From assembly GCF_052324685.1 (NCBI RefSeq), contig NW_027507045.1, forward strand, positions 12,501 to 76,500: 64,000 nucleotides of DNA, written 5' to 3'. The stretch's first letter is position 1; each line of letters starts with the position of its first letter. Origin of the DNA: Brachyhypopomus gauderio (lineage: Eukaryota > Chordata > Actinopteri > Gymnotiformes > Hypopomidae). The notes under the pieces are model-generated. The model made no database searches. It saw only the letters and a program-made list of their open reading frames with translations, and was not told the origin of the DNA. Of this stretch, positions 23,002-34,476 are shown one piece after another. The position numbers and the translations under genes are program-made.

Positions 23002-24008
23002 GGCTCGTTGACAGTCTTGCTGGGGCCCGGGACAAGAAAGTATCATGTGCCCCCCCCCTGCACGTCATTTTAATTTCCTCTGTAGCAGACAATCCTTGTG
23101 TTAGGTCATATAGTATATAATATAGCCACACATCAAAGCTGTTTCTGACAGCTGACTGGTTTATACTTGACGCGTCGCGAGCGGCGCGAGGGTTCGCGTG
23201 AAAATGACGTAATCGCAGTGGCACCGCCGTGCGCGAGGGCCTCACGCGCTGTCCATTCCCGAGGTCGTGCACCTCTCGAATTTTGTAACTTCGCGCGCGT
23301 CGCGCCTCAGCGCAATGAACAAAGTCATGTTTGCAGGGTTCATACACCTTTACAAGGTGGAATTAAAGCACTGGTACGTCACTTTCAAGGTCCATTTCAA
23401 TATTTTCCAGCACGTTAAACTTCATTAAGTTAAATATTTATACATATACTCGAAATTATTCGAAACAATTCACTTTTTATCACATTATTTAATGGTTGTT
23501 TATTTTCAAAACGCCCAATCTTAACGTCTTCACGAGAACTGTTCAGTCAGACAGCTATTTGTTGTGAAACGAAGTAGTTACAATTACAAGCATTTTCAAG
23601 TACTTTAGCCTAAATTCCAGCACTTTTCAAACCTGAAACACAATGCAACATTAAAATTCGTCAGGTAAATGTTTTTCCTTTCTTTTCTGCGCTCCAGATT
23701 TCTGTTTACTTTAACTATCCACCACTGTATTTCCCGCTGTTGGGCAGGTACCAGCCGGTTACGGTCGGTGCTGGATCAAACCATTTTCCAGTGGGAGGCC
23801 GGGGTGTATGCACTTAATGGAAAATATGCAGATAGGTAAAAAACATATATATTTTAGCCATTGAGCTTATTTTGAGTACAGAATTTTATATTAATGAAAG
23901 ATTTCAAGATTATTAAAAAATTATAGACTTTAAATAAAAAATAAATTGCTGGGCTCTTTGATGGGCCCGGGACAACAGACCCGGTTGTCCCCCCTGTCGA
24001 CGGGGCTG
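23002..24008. mobile_element. Putative non-autonomous DNA transposon (hAT-like)
   Basis: Imperfect inverted ends: GGCTCGTTGACAG at the left against CTGTCGACGGGGCTG at the right, with GGGCCCGGGACAA-type sequence inside both ends. AATGTAATCA flanks both sides (22992-23001 and 24009-24018); the 8-bp core TGTAATCA fits a hAT target duplication. No coding sequence recognised inside. Confidence 0.6.
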
Positions 24009-24018
24009 AATGTAATCA

Positions 24019-24450
24019 AATTAAACTTAATAGGTAGAAGTATGGTAACACTACTTTAGGTGGGCATTATCAAAGGAAAGGCATTAAAGTAAGACAAAAG
24101 TGATGAATGGCAAATGTTTGAGAGAGAAAGCAAACAGTTTTTAACTGTGTCAGAGTAGTTGCGTTGCAGGAAGAACAAACTATTCAAAGAAAAACTTACC
24201 CATGAAAATCTATGGACTGAGCTGTACTAAGGTGAGCATAAACACAATGTGACAATAAAAGTGTCATGGCACTCAAACAAGGTTCTGGACATTGCTTTTG
24301 TTTACTCTGAACACACACTCACCCCCATCAGACTGTGTTAACACACACTAACATTTTAGCCTGGGGAGTATTTTTAGGTTAATTTGTTTAATTTGGGAAT
24401 TTAGCAATAGATACATTGTACACAAAATATTAAACTGTGCCACCATCTCA
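24019..24450. other. Intergenic DNA, nothing recognised
   Basis: AT-rich sequence without gene, known repeat end or structure that I could support. Confidence 0.35.
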
Positions 24451-24925
24451 TCACACTTTCACACTTACAAGTTTCCTCAATGATTCATATTTAAGCAACA
24501 ATAAATATTTATATTTATTTGAAGAAGTGAATTTGACTGTAATGTAGATTAAAAGGTTGCAGGGTGGATGGGTGTGGGGGTGGGGAGGTGAGGTGGTGCA
24601 TGATTTAATGTGAAAAGCAGTGATTGCAGATGGAGTCTCTGACAACTCTACCATGTTGTCACCCACATGCATGTAAGGTTCCTCATCTGTGGGCATATCT
24701 GAGATGATAGGCTGTTGCTCTCCCTTGATGGTTGCAATGTTGTGTAATACCAAACATGCCATTATTATGTGGCACGCCCACTCAGCGGAAACTCAGAGTC
24801 CCTTCAGGCACTGGAAAAAAATGATAGTAGGCTTGTCTATTCGGGGTTTTATAACACGTTCCCGATGAAGAACTCATATAAACTGAGCTTTAACATCCAC
24901 AGGATCATGGAGGAGAGGACACGTC
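24451..24925 (-). pseudogene. PIF/Harbinger transposase remnant, ends only
   Basis: On the minus strand the start MTCPLLHDPVDVKAQFI resembles the N-terminus of the Harbinger transposase at 49.3 kb (MACPFVENPVDEGA). About 100 bp later the C-terminal hallmark ACLVLHNIATIKGEQQP follows. The whole DDE catalytic region is missing, so this is an internal-deletion derivative. A frame change separates the halves. Confidence 0.7.
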
Positions 24926-25080
24926 ATGATGACTTGTAACTCGGGTTTAGGTGAACGTGCCAGCAAGCAGGTTAGCTTCAGAGCGTAAGTTGCTATAGCA
25001 ACTGACACCGAGTTTGTTTTTTTTTCACCAAGTTTGTTGTTACACACATTAATAATATAACTAGGGTTGCGTTCTTTCAC

Positions 25081-26460
25081 TTGCGCAACATTGCCAAAAT
25101 TAGAAACATATTAAATACTAGTGATGCGGAAAAACTAATCCATGCATTCATATCCTCTCGTTTAGATTATTGCAACAGTCTCCTAGCTGGATGTTCTGGT
25201 AAATCGATGAACAAACTCCAGCTGGTTCAGAACGCAGCAGCGCGATGTTTTAACAAAAACTAAAAAGTTTGATCACATTAGTCCCATACTATCGTCACTA
25301 CACTAGCTGCCAATTAGATTATGTATTGACTATAAAATACTTTTAATAACATATAAAACACTGCACAGCTTAGCTCCAGACTATCTTAGTGAACTTATTG
25401 AACAATATAACTGTACAAAAGGCCCTACAGGAGCGTAACCATTTAACTGGCTGGACGTGACGTCATCACTCTGGCAGTTGACGAGTTCGTTTCTGTTGGT
25501 CTTTGTGGGGAGCCCGTTGTGCGATGTTCGTTGAGGGATTTTGATTGTATATAGTGCATCGTTCGTGCGTACATGACTTAATAATCACACACACACAACT
25601 ACACATTTGCACTATACACAGCCATCCTGTAACACACACCTCACATTCATATCCCTGCCTTGAACTGAAGAATAAAGAGTTGAATGCATTCTGGCCTCAA
25701 GTGGTGTTCTGGCCGACACACCGGGGTTGAATATAGCAAAAGAGGGTAGACCAGTGACCAGCTCTAACTCTCAAGTTTAGTCTTCACTACAATAACCCAG
25801 CGCGTTCACTTCGTTCACAGGGCGTAGGGTTATTAACTGTTCCTAGGATCAAAAAGATCACAGCAGGTGGAAGAGCCTTTTCTTTTAAAGCTCCACAATT
25901 GTGGAATAATCTTCCTGCCTCTATTCGGGACTCAGACACGGTCTCAATGTTTAAATCTCGACTAAAAACCTGTCTGTTTACTTTGGCCTTTGATTAATCT
26001 GTTACATATTCACCACATCATGTATCTTTTCTCCGAGGTTCACCTGGGGAGTAACACTGCAGTCGGAGCCTACAATACCAGCATCACTGCTCCGACACGG
26101 AATGAAAGCCTGGCGTTCATCAACAGACATTTACAGTGACAATATCAAAGCCAAGAACTTTAATTTTTACCTTTTACTTAGTCTGATTGTGTGATTTGTG
26201 TGTGACTTGTGTATTTGTCTGTATTTTGTGTGTTAACGGGAGGATGGGTTCCCTTTTGAGTCTTGGTTCTCCCGAGGTTTCTTCCTATTCCCCACCATCA
26301 TAGGGAGGTTTTCCTCGCCACTGTCGCCTTTGGCTTGCTCATTAGGGTTCTGGACCCATAGTATTGTTAACCCTGTAAATCCTGTAAAGCGCTTTGTGAC
26401 AACATGTGTTGTGAAAAGCGCTATACAAATAAACTTTGATTTGATTTGAAACTTTGATTT
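25081..26460 (+). mobile_element. L2-like LINE remnant with (TTTGA)n tail
   Basis: Contains SSRLDYCNSLLAGCSGKSM and LQLVQNAAARCF, then later broken frames equivalent to the LINE C-terminus. The long 3' end has GAGGTTTCTTCCTATTCCC, CGCCTTTGGCTTGCTCATTA and AAGCGCTATACAAATAAA before TTTGATTTGATTTGA. The 3' end is typical of abundant fish L2/Rex1-type LINEs. Roughly 25420-25790 is unrelated sequence interrupting it, containing AATAAAGAGTTG; I could not define its ends. Confidence 0.78.
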
Positions 26461-26868
26461 TAACAATATACCCCCCTGGTTCCCTCGTTTTCAACAAATC
26501 AGTCTTTTGCCACTCTGACGTTATCTCGTGCTGGATTCACTGCAGCCGGACATTGGAGATTCGCGCTCGTAAATGTCAAATTGCCAATTACTTTTCCTTA
26601 TAATTCGTTAACTTTTCCTTTTTAATTCAGGGGTGGCAAGGCTTTCTTTTAGGGTGGCATTTGCCACCTTCTGCCATCCCGGTAGATTTGATTTGATTTG
26701 ATTTGAAATCACCTAGGTTACAGGACAAATGTTTGGTTGCTTCCCATGTGCTAACTAACAGTAATGATGATTCAGGTGATTTACTTACCTGTAAAAATAA
26801 ATTACTGTGTGTGTGTGTGAAATTATCAGTGCCTGACGATTTTACATAAGGTTTTCCTTGATCAGCAT

Positions 26869-26870
<2 letters not shown>
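26461..26870. other. Intergenic DNA, nothing recognised
   Basis: A second TTTGATTTGATTTGA-like tract near 26686-26705 suggests another LINE tail. No gene seen. Confidence 0.35.

Positions 26871-26922
<52 letters not shown>
26871..26922. repeat. (GT)n microsatellite at the duplication boundary
   Basis: About 25 GT units directly before duplicated cse1l intron 16 and exon 17 sequence. It corresponds in position to the tract at 14075-14210. Confidence 0.85.
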
Positions 26923-26923
<1 letters not shown>

Positions 26924-27071
26924 TTTAATGAGCCATGCTGATGGGTCTGTGCTCACTTATCCAGAATCCCATCAAGCCCCATTTCAACCACTACCTGTTT
27001 GAGTCCCTGTGCCTGTCAATCCGGATCACATGCAAGGCGAATCCAGTGAGCGTGAGTAGCTTTGTGGAGGC
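26923..27071 (+). pseudogene. cse1l exon 17 fragment (duplicate copy, part 1)
   Basis: Near-identical to 14242-14396: the end of intron 16, the acceptor at 26961-26964, and about 107 bp of exon 17 (NP-x-KPHFNHYLFESLCLS in translation). A handful of substitutions (for example AGC to ATC in the second codon pair) separate it from the functional exon. It stops abruptly at 27071, where TGTCATGG begins unrelated sequence. The rest of the duplicate resumes at 48321. Confidence 0.93.
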
Positions 27072-30000
27072 TGTCATGGAAATTTAATGGTGAGCAAAAA
27101 CAGTCAACAGCAGTTGAGTTGGGTATGGTATCAAAGTAAAATACAAAGTTTATTAAAGACAAAAGATACCCCAATTCTTACAAATACTCTGCCATAAAAC
27201 CCTGTGACCTGAACCTCTCTCAGGTGGGGCAGAGATTGCCTGTTTCATGTGCTCTATAATGCTGGAGATTCTGTTGGTTGTGAAAATCTTGTGAAAATCT
27301 GAATAATGCTCTGGCAATGGTCTGATTTGATTGTGTTGTGTTGTAAAACAACTGCATATCCTACACATTTTTTCCTGCTGCTGTGTCTCGCGATGCCAGC
27401 CTGTCCACAAACAGCTCCAAGCCTAGATTATGTAAGGGAATTTACCTCAGAACTGGTTTGGGGTGGGGGGGGGGGGGGGGGGGGGGGATGTGGCTGGGGT
27501 TCAAGTTTCAGCTACTGCCACCACACCCTATATGGGAGTTTTTAAAAATCATATATGAGTCTTATGAGTTTTACCCTAATGATCCCTCTCTGTTTGGTCA
27601 CTTCGTAACAGAAGGGATCATATATGTACTTCGGTACAATCATATAAAATTAATGTACAACTCTTTAATGAAACAATGAGTAACACATATGCTATGACAC
27701 ACTGTTAAAATATAAACTTTCTATAGGAAAAAGTCCATTGAGTCCATTATATGTCATGTGTGGTTTTTTTTGTATGAATGTGGCCATGATTATACACAAA
27801 AAAACAATGACTTGTGTGGAACATATAAAAAACATACAGTAGTATGTAGACATATCTGATTTAAGTAAGAAAGACATTTCTAGCCTTTCTAGATAAGAAT
27901 CATACTGGTTTTTTTCCCATATCAACCAGGGACCTGACCCTGTCTCAGGTGGGACAGAGACTGTCTGTTTCATGTTATATATATAATGCTGGAGATTCTG
28001 TTGGTTGTGAAAATCTTGTTAACTGATGCTGCTACCCCTGTTGGGAAAGCAAGTGACACCCCTGTTCCTATTGTTGTGTATGGCTGAGCATTTGCTTGTG
28101 ACATTGCCTAGAATCATAGTAGTTAAACACTGTGAAACTCGTACAATTGTGCCCTTCGGATTGTGTGAGCATAGGCACGTGTCGCTTTGACACTGTGGTA
28201 TGTCAATTCTCCTAAGTTGTGATAGAAGTTTGGCGTTCCTGCAGCTACATCCTTGAGGGGTGTCCTGTTTCTGAGCTGATGGCCATAAGCAAGCAGATTT
28301 TGCATACCTGCAGGCAATTCATGCTTACCTGTAACATTCTCTAATGTGGTGTCAGTGGAACTGTGCTCCATCTCAGAGAGAGCTTGACAGATCCAACATG
28401 GCACTTCAACTTCCAAAGTTAGTTTTGAAGTATAGCTGATGCGCAGTTTACATTACCCTGACAATGTAATAAGATTGCTCTGTGAACGTCAATGGGAGTA
28501 TGTGTGACCATGGTAAAGTCTACTTGTCGCTCTTTTACATATCTAGGGATATGGACACTGTCCTTCAAAGTGTCTACTGTTGTTTTGGGAACTTGTACCA
28601 TTATTGTAAATGTGCCATATTTTGTCAATTGTGATTTTTCACCACAATCAAAATTTGTCCTCGGCTTTTTACCCATTTGTCCAGTTAGAACACACACACA
28701 CTAGTGATTACTAGGGACTGTGGTGCACACATGCCCAGAGCGGTGGGCAGCCCTAGCCCGGCGCCCAGGGAGCAGTTGGGGTTAGGTGCCTTGCTCAAGG
28801 GCACCTCAGTCATGGCCTCAGGTCTGACCCTCCGGTCACAAGACCAGTTCCCTATACCACCAGGCCATGACTGCCCCCTATTGTGACTTGTGAGCAGTGG
28901 TTAATCTCCTGCAGGAAGGCTGATGCTCCCCACAAGATTAATGGGAGTACTGCTTTCATCCTTATTTTTGCATGTCTGAGTATTTTTGTGGTTCAGCGTA
29001 ATTGGTGGGTGAGCATTAACCGTTGTTGTGCACGGCGTTGCACAGACACCCGTGTTCCCCAAACTCAGGTTTACAAATTCAGGTTCCCCTTTGTCTAAAA
29101 GCACTGATACATATACTGAGACGGTGCTGTCAGTATTCATTGAACCTAATCTTCACGTGTTTGTTTGCTCAGGCTCTGGGACCTTCTTCTAGTGGCTGAC
29201 ATGTATCCAAGTTGCTCTTTCAGCAACTTTTATCGTCATCAAGGTCGTCAAGAGGATCTGGAATGGGCCTCTTCCCCTCTGTGTCTTCATGCTCTTCCTT
29301 CTGAAGTCCTTCACCACCATCCAGTCTCCTGGCTTCAGGTCGTGCTGCACTCCCTCCAACGTCCTTGGCAGGGCCTCCTTCACAGACCTGTGAACTTGCG
29401 AAAAAACAGACGACAGGTTCGCACAATAATTCAACATTTCCGTTGTGGCAGGGACTGATGGTGATTCTCTCTTCATGCCTGTTGGAAGTTCATTAAAAAA
29501 TTGTGTTTTTGTTGTGGAGTAATTTGTGAATTGTTATACATGTTATCCTCCATACACACATCATACACATTCATACTCATCATCCCTCCTTTGACACATC
29601 CATGTGTCAGTGTTTCATGCAGGGAACCCTTTCTGGTCTGCTGTGGGAGAATCATTGTCAGTACATTTAATACACATGATGTTTTCTTGCCTCGTCTGCA
29701 CGCTCATTTCCTAGAGAGACAGAATCCTTGTTAGTTTTTACTCCACATTTACACATTGCTGTTTGTTTCAGGAGGAGGAGCATCGAGAGGTTCAGCTATT
29801 AATTTGTGATGTGTGATCATCTTCCCCGCGCCATTTTGCATTGCTCCAGTTGGAGCAACCAGTTCAGCTGCCTGTGCTGAATAATGCTCTGGCAATGGTC
29901 TGACTTGATTGTGTCGTGTTGTAAAACAACTGCATATCCTACACATTTTTTTCCTGTTGCTGTGTCTCAAGATGCCAGTCTGTCCTGTCCACAAACAGCT

Positions 30001-30120
30001 CCAATTCTGGATTATCTAAGGGAATTTCCCTCAGAACAAATTTCAGCTACTGCCACCACACCCTATATGGATGTTTTTTAAAAGTCATATATGAGTCTTA
30101 TGAGTTTTACCCTAATCATA
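27072..30120 (-). mobile_element. Degraded endogenous retrovirus, minus strand
   Basis: On the minus strand, 29476-29189 keeps the integrase C-terminal region of gamma/epsilon-like retroviruses (LKPGDWMVVKDFRRKS, GPFQILLTT, VAERATWIHVSH). The next minus frames, 28697-28123, look like envelope fragments without intact features. A segment of about 160 bp occurs twice (27302-27450 and 29880-30038), with TTTCAGCTACTGCCACCACA following both. A second pair (27190-27300 and 27925-28018) shares GAGATTCTGTTGGTTGTGAA. These are probably LTR or envelope pieces rearranged by deletion. No frame is complete. Limits are approximate. Confidence 0.6.
28706..28878 (-). repeat. tRNA-derived SINE-like repeat
   Basis: Read on the minus strand it begins GGGGGCAGTCATGGCCTGGT, an A-box-like start, and continues to a degenerate B box and CTTGAGCAAGGCACCTAACC. 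This matches a SINE-like family very common in teleosts, as I remember it. It sits inside the degraded retrovirus. Confidence 0.65.
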
Positions 30121-30299
30121 TAAATTCAATATATGGCATTCTAAGTATGTATTAAATTTATGTACTGTGTGACATATGCCATATATACATATGTAATTCA
30201 TATAAAATGTATCAACAAAATCTTGGTGAGGACTTTTACTTTCTGAATTTGAGTACAATACAATAATTAAAATCATAAGCACATACAAACAGCAATCAG
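30121..30299. other. AT-rich spacer
   Basis: Between the retroviral debris and the 3' end of the minus-strand LINE. No feature recognised. Confidence 0.3.
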
Positions 30300-31505
30300 A
30301 ACGATTTTAGTTAGCAAACCCCTTCAAAAGCTAGAATGTACAGATGTGTTTTTAGCCTTTTTTTTGAAAAGGCTAAGGGACTCGGCAAGCCTTATCTCCA
30401 AGGGCAAATTATTCCACAACAGGGGAGCTCGAACGGCAAACGCACAATCCCCCTTCCTTTTTCGCTTTGTTCTAGGCACTACTAAGAGCCCCTGGCCGGA
30501 GGACCTTAGTGTTCTACTATTAGAGTAAGGGACCAGCAAGTCGGTAAGATATTCCGGAGCATCCCCTTTAAGTGCTTGGAAGGTTAAAACCAACAATTTA
30601 AAATCAACTCAACTTAATGGGGAGCCAATGAAGCGATGCTAAAACAGGAGTTATATGCTCCCTTTTTTTAGTTCTAGTAAGTAGACGAGCAGCCGAGTTT
30701 TGGACTAACTGAAGCTGTGCCATTGTGCCTTGGTTTAAGCATGTAAATAGCCCGTTACAATAATCTAGGCGAGATGAAATAAAAACATGGATAATTCTTT
30801 CCAAATCTTTAAAAGGTAATATATGTCTAATCTTAGAAATATTTCGTAATTGTAGATATGAGGATTGAACAAGCCTTTTGATATGCTTTGAGAAAGTAAG
30901 CTTCCTATCAAAAATAACCCCCAAATTACGAGGATAAGGATTTATCCTTAGGGCCAAACAACCAAGGTCTTGTAAATTAACAGTGGTATTGTCATCTCCT
31001 AAAATCAAAACCTCCGTTTTACCTTCATTTAGGTGTAGATAATTACATGACATCCACTCTCTTATAACTTCCAGACAATCAGTTAAGAGCTTTAATTTAC
31101 TTGTCATTTCGTTTAACAGAAAGATAGAGCTGAATATCGTCTGCAAAAAATTGATAAGAAATATTAAAACGACTGATCAATTTTCCCAATGGAAGCATAT
31201 ATAATAAGAACAAAATAGGACCCAAAATGGATCCCTGAGGTACACCATGTACAAGGTCAGCGCGTGAGGATATTTTTTCCCCCATGACCACAGAAAACTT
31301 TCTATTGCACAAGAACTAAACCATTTCTGAGGAGTTCCAGACAACCCCACCCACTGATGCAGTCTGTTCAGCAAAATTCCATGGTCAATGGTGTCAAAGG
31401 CAGCGCTAATATCCAATAGCACCAAGATAGACACTTCACCGGCGTCTGCATTCATTAAGATATCATTTAGCACTTTCAAAAGCGGGTCATCACAGTGGAT
31501 CAAAC
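30300..31505 (-). mobile_element. L2-like LINE remnant, minus strand, reverse transcriptase half
   Basis: Read right to left: LLDISAAFDTIDHGILLNRL, GVPQGSILGPILFLLYML, the catalytic FADDIQLYLS box, LGVIFDRKLTFSKHIK, FISSRLDYCNGL, ITPVLASLHWLPIK, and the tail APLLWNNLPLEI. The frame is broken at about 31312, 31100 and 30600. Its 5' side is cut exactly where the RTE LINE begins, near 31505. Confidence 0.85.
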
Positions 31506-32582
31506 TCCTCCATCTGGCCCTGTCCTGAGTGTCCTCCACTGACACACCAGCCACTCATATATCCTCTACCACTGCATCCATAAACCTCCTCTTAGGTCTA
31601 CCTCTCCTCCTCTTGGCTGGAAGTTCCATCCTCAAGACCCTCCTACCAATATACCTCTCCTCCCTCCTCTGTACATGTCCAAACCATCTCAATCTCGCTT
31701 CTCTAACTTTATCTCCAAAACATGCTACATGTGCTGATCCTCTAATAAACTCATTTCTGATCCTATCCTTCCTTGTCACTCCAAATGAGAATCTCAACAT
31801 CTTAGACACCTCCATCTCCCTCACCTGTCTCTTTGTCAGTGCCACTGTCTCCAGTCCATACAACATAGCAGGTCTCACTACTGTCCTATAGATCTTTCCT
31901 TTCATTCTAGCCAACACCCTTCTATCACAGATCACCCCAGACACTTTATGCCATTCACACCACCCTGCCTGCACTCTCTTACCTCTCTTTCACTTCCTCC
32001 ATTACTCTGTACCCTCGACCCTAAGTAGGTAAACTCGTCAACCTTCACCAAACCAACTCCTTGTAACTGGACATGTCCACCGTCTGCCCTCTCATACACA
32101 CACGTACTCCGTTTTACTCCTGCTCATTTTCATTCCCCTGCTCTCCAAAGCATATCTCCATCTTTCCAAGCTCACCTCCACCTGCTCCCTACTCTCACTA
32201 TAGATCACAAGGTCATCAGCAAACATCATAGTCCAAGGGGACTCCTGCCTAACCTCGTCCGTCAGTCTGTCCATGACAATAGAGGTCTGCGCGGGACTGC
32301 TTTTTAAATCCCGCTCCCGCCCGCACCTGCTTGTTTTAATCCCGCACCCGCCCACCACATACACATTTCTGTCGCCCCTGCCCGCAATCCTAATATGAAT
32401 TGAATTAGATTTAGTACTTGAAATTTTCTTATGTATTTATTAAAACAGCAATATAGCGATTGATCGCGCTGTCCCATTTCTTATCACAGTCCAAACACAT
32501 CCCGTACACCAACACTTTCTGACATGTATCACAACAAGCCGATTTCCATCTCCATTAATTACAATGGAATATGACTTCCATA

Positions 32583-34028
32583 TGTGGCGAGCAGAACTAA
32601 CAAAACCCAAAAAGATGCACGACTACGCCACCTAGGGGAATTTCACCCCAAGGAATTATACTGGGGCAAATAAAAGCCTCAGCACCAACTAAGACCATTA
32701 AAACAAAGGACACAAGTTCAAGACCACTGGACCAGAGAGGTAGTTCCAATAATTTCTTTAATATAAAAATATTATTTTGAGCAACTCTTTATAAAAAATA
32801 TAATTTGCACAGACTCACAATGACAAGTAAAACAAGAGGGAACAGGGCTGCGGCCTTGGTAATTAAGATGGGAGCTAGTGGATCACCTCTATACTGTGCG
32901 CTCACCGTGACCACACTTCACAATAAATACTCTTCACTCCCTACCAAACCCGTGCACGAGATTCCACCACCTGGGACATCTGCCTCTGTCCGGCCTGCAG
33001 CTCCTGCCCTGCACAAACAATCAAATAATTACACAAAACCAAGACAATGAGAGGACCAGTAAATAAACAAACAAACAAAAGAAACTTCCTCACAAAACAC
33101 ACCAACACAACACCCTTCACAAACACGAAAAACCAAACGCTTTGCAGCGCAATTTGGCACAAACACTATTTAAAGAAACCGCGAAAGAAATCACACCACC
33201 AAATCACTGCAAACGAATAAAGGGATAAAGAAATAAAAACCACACACACTCAACCACATCAAACATGTAAACTAAGAAAAAGGTAGCCGCCAAACTAAGC
33301 CTAAAAACGTAACAAGAAAACAAATAGAAAACACGAAACACACGATCACTCGGACAACGTGAATCACAAACGCCCCCAAACAAAACACAGCACAAAACAA
33401 AACGAATCAAAGCAAAAACAGCAGCACTGCTGGCTACTGGAACCACGCAGCAAACTATCCTTGGGTGAAAGTCTATAATGCTGTTGTATTCTTTCCCCCT
33501 TATGACTGGAATCCGCTCATTGCTCCGACATCCACTGCGAATTCTTCAGAACAGCGTGATGACTAACAAAGGAAAATAAATTAAAAACAAATCCCTTCAT
33601 TAAAAGTGCCGATAATCAGCAGGCCTACCTTACCTAACCAGGTTGTTCTCAAAGGGCATATAACAACTGCCCACCCGTGGTAGATCAGCGCAGTAATTCT
33701 CATGACGCGCCCACCGAACTGTGACGAAACAGCAGAGCATGTTAGTTCTCAGCGCACAGCACTCACCGATAATCAGACGCCAAAAGAAGCGCCATACCTT
33801 GACGGTATTAAGCTGGTCCACCAAAGGAAGCCAGGCCCAACAACAATAACTTGGCACCACTAAAGGTGCTGGAGAAGCAGGATGACGGAAGGGAGTCTAC
33901 CCCAGTAACCACACCCCCGCTATTTATAACACCAGGATAAACCTGCCCCGCGACTCGCACGGCTCCACCGCAATTTATAATTAGGGAGGGAATTAGTGAG
34001 ATTGCCCCAACAATCTCACTCTGCCACA
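32583..34028 (-). mobile_element. Solo LTR (1446 bp) inside the hAT
   Basis: Starts TGTGGCGAGC and ends CTGCCACA, giving TG...CA with inverted TGTGGC/GCCACA termini. The flanking 4-bp duplication CATA is at 32579-32582 and 34029-34032. The related sequence at about 53296-53310 reads ...GACTTCCATACATCAGA without the insert, an empty site with one CATA. On the minus strand a TATAAATA box lies near 33921-33929. No internal retroviral genes remain. Confidence 0.82.
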
Positions 34029-34122
34029 CATACATCAGACTTTCCTGTAGTTGGCTTAATTGTGGTGTATTCGCCTGTTTTAATAGAATTTTCCACAGCT
34101 GAAACTGGTTGACCGTCTACAG

Positions 34123-34476
34123 CAGGGGTCGGCAACCTATGGCACGCGTGCCACCATTGGCACACCGAGGCATAGTCACTGGCACGCGACACGCTGGACC
34201 TGCATCAGCAAAAATATATATTTTAATATAAATTATTATATTAATGGATTATACTTTCGCGAGTGACCGTAGCGCGCGACTCCGCACGCACACCTCGCGC
34301 GAACGGCGGAGGCGTTTAAACTTGGCGATCGATCGCGATATAATACTTAATTTGTGTCCATTTACACCTACCCCCCTCTCCTCGGTCAACAATTTAAACT
34401 CGCCGCCATAGTGGCACACTCATTGACTGGACATGTTAAAGTTGGCACTCCATGTCTCAAAGGTTGCCGACCCCTG
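34123..34476. mobile_element. Small hAT element (MITE-like, 354 bp)
   Basis: Perfect inverted ends CAGGGGTCGGCAACC and GGTTGCCGACCCCTG with the 8-bp duplication GTCTACAG at 34115-34122 and 34477-34484. Non-coding. Confidence 0.92.

Noticed and set aside
25418..25790. Possible solo LTR interrupting the LINE (contains AATAAAGAGTTG)
   Set aside because: I could not find TG...CA ends with a target duplication, so no boundaries are claimed.
32941..33860. Minus-strand open frames of 70-80 codons
   Set aside because: They lie inside the solo LTR and lack any domain or splice support.
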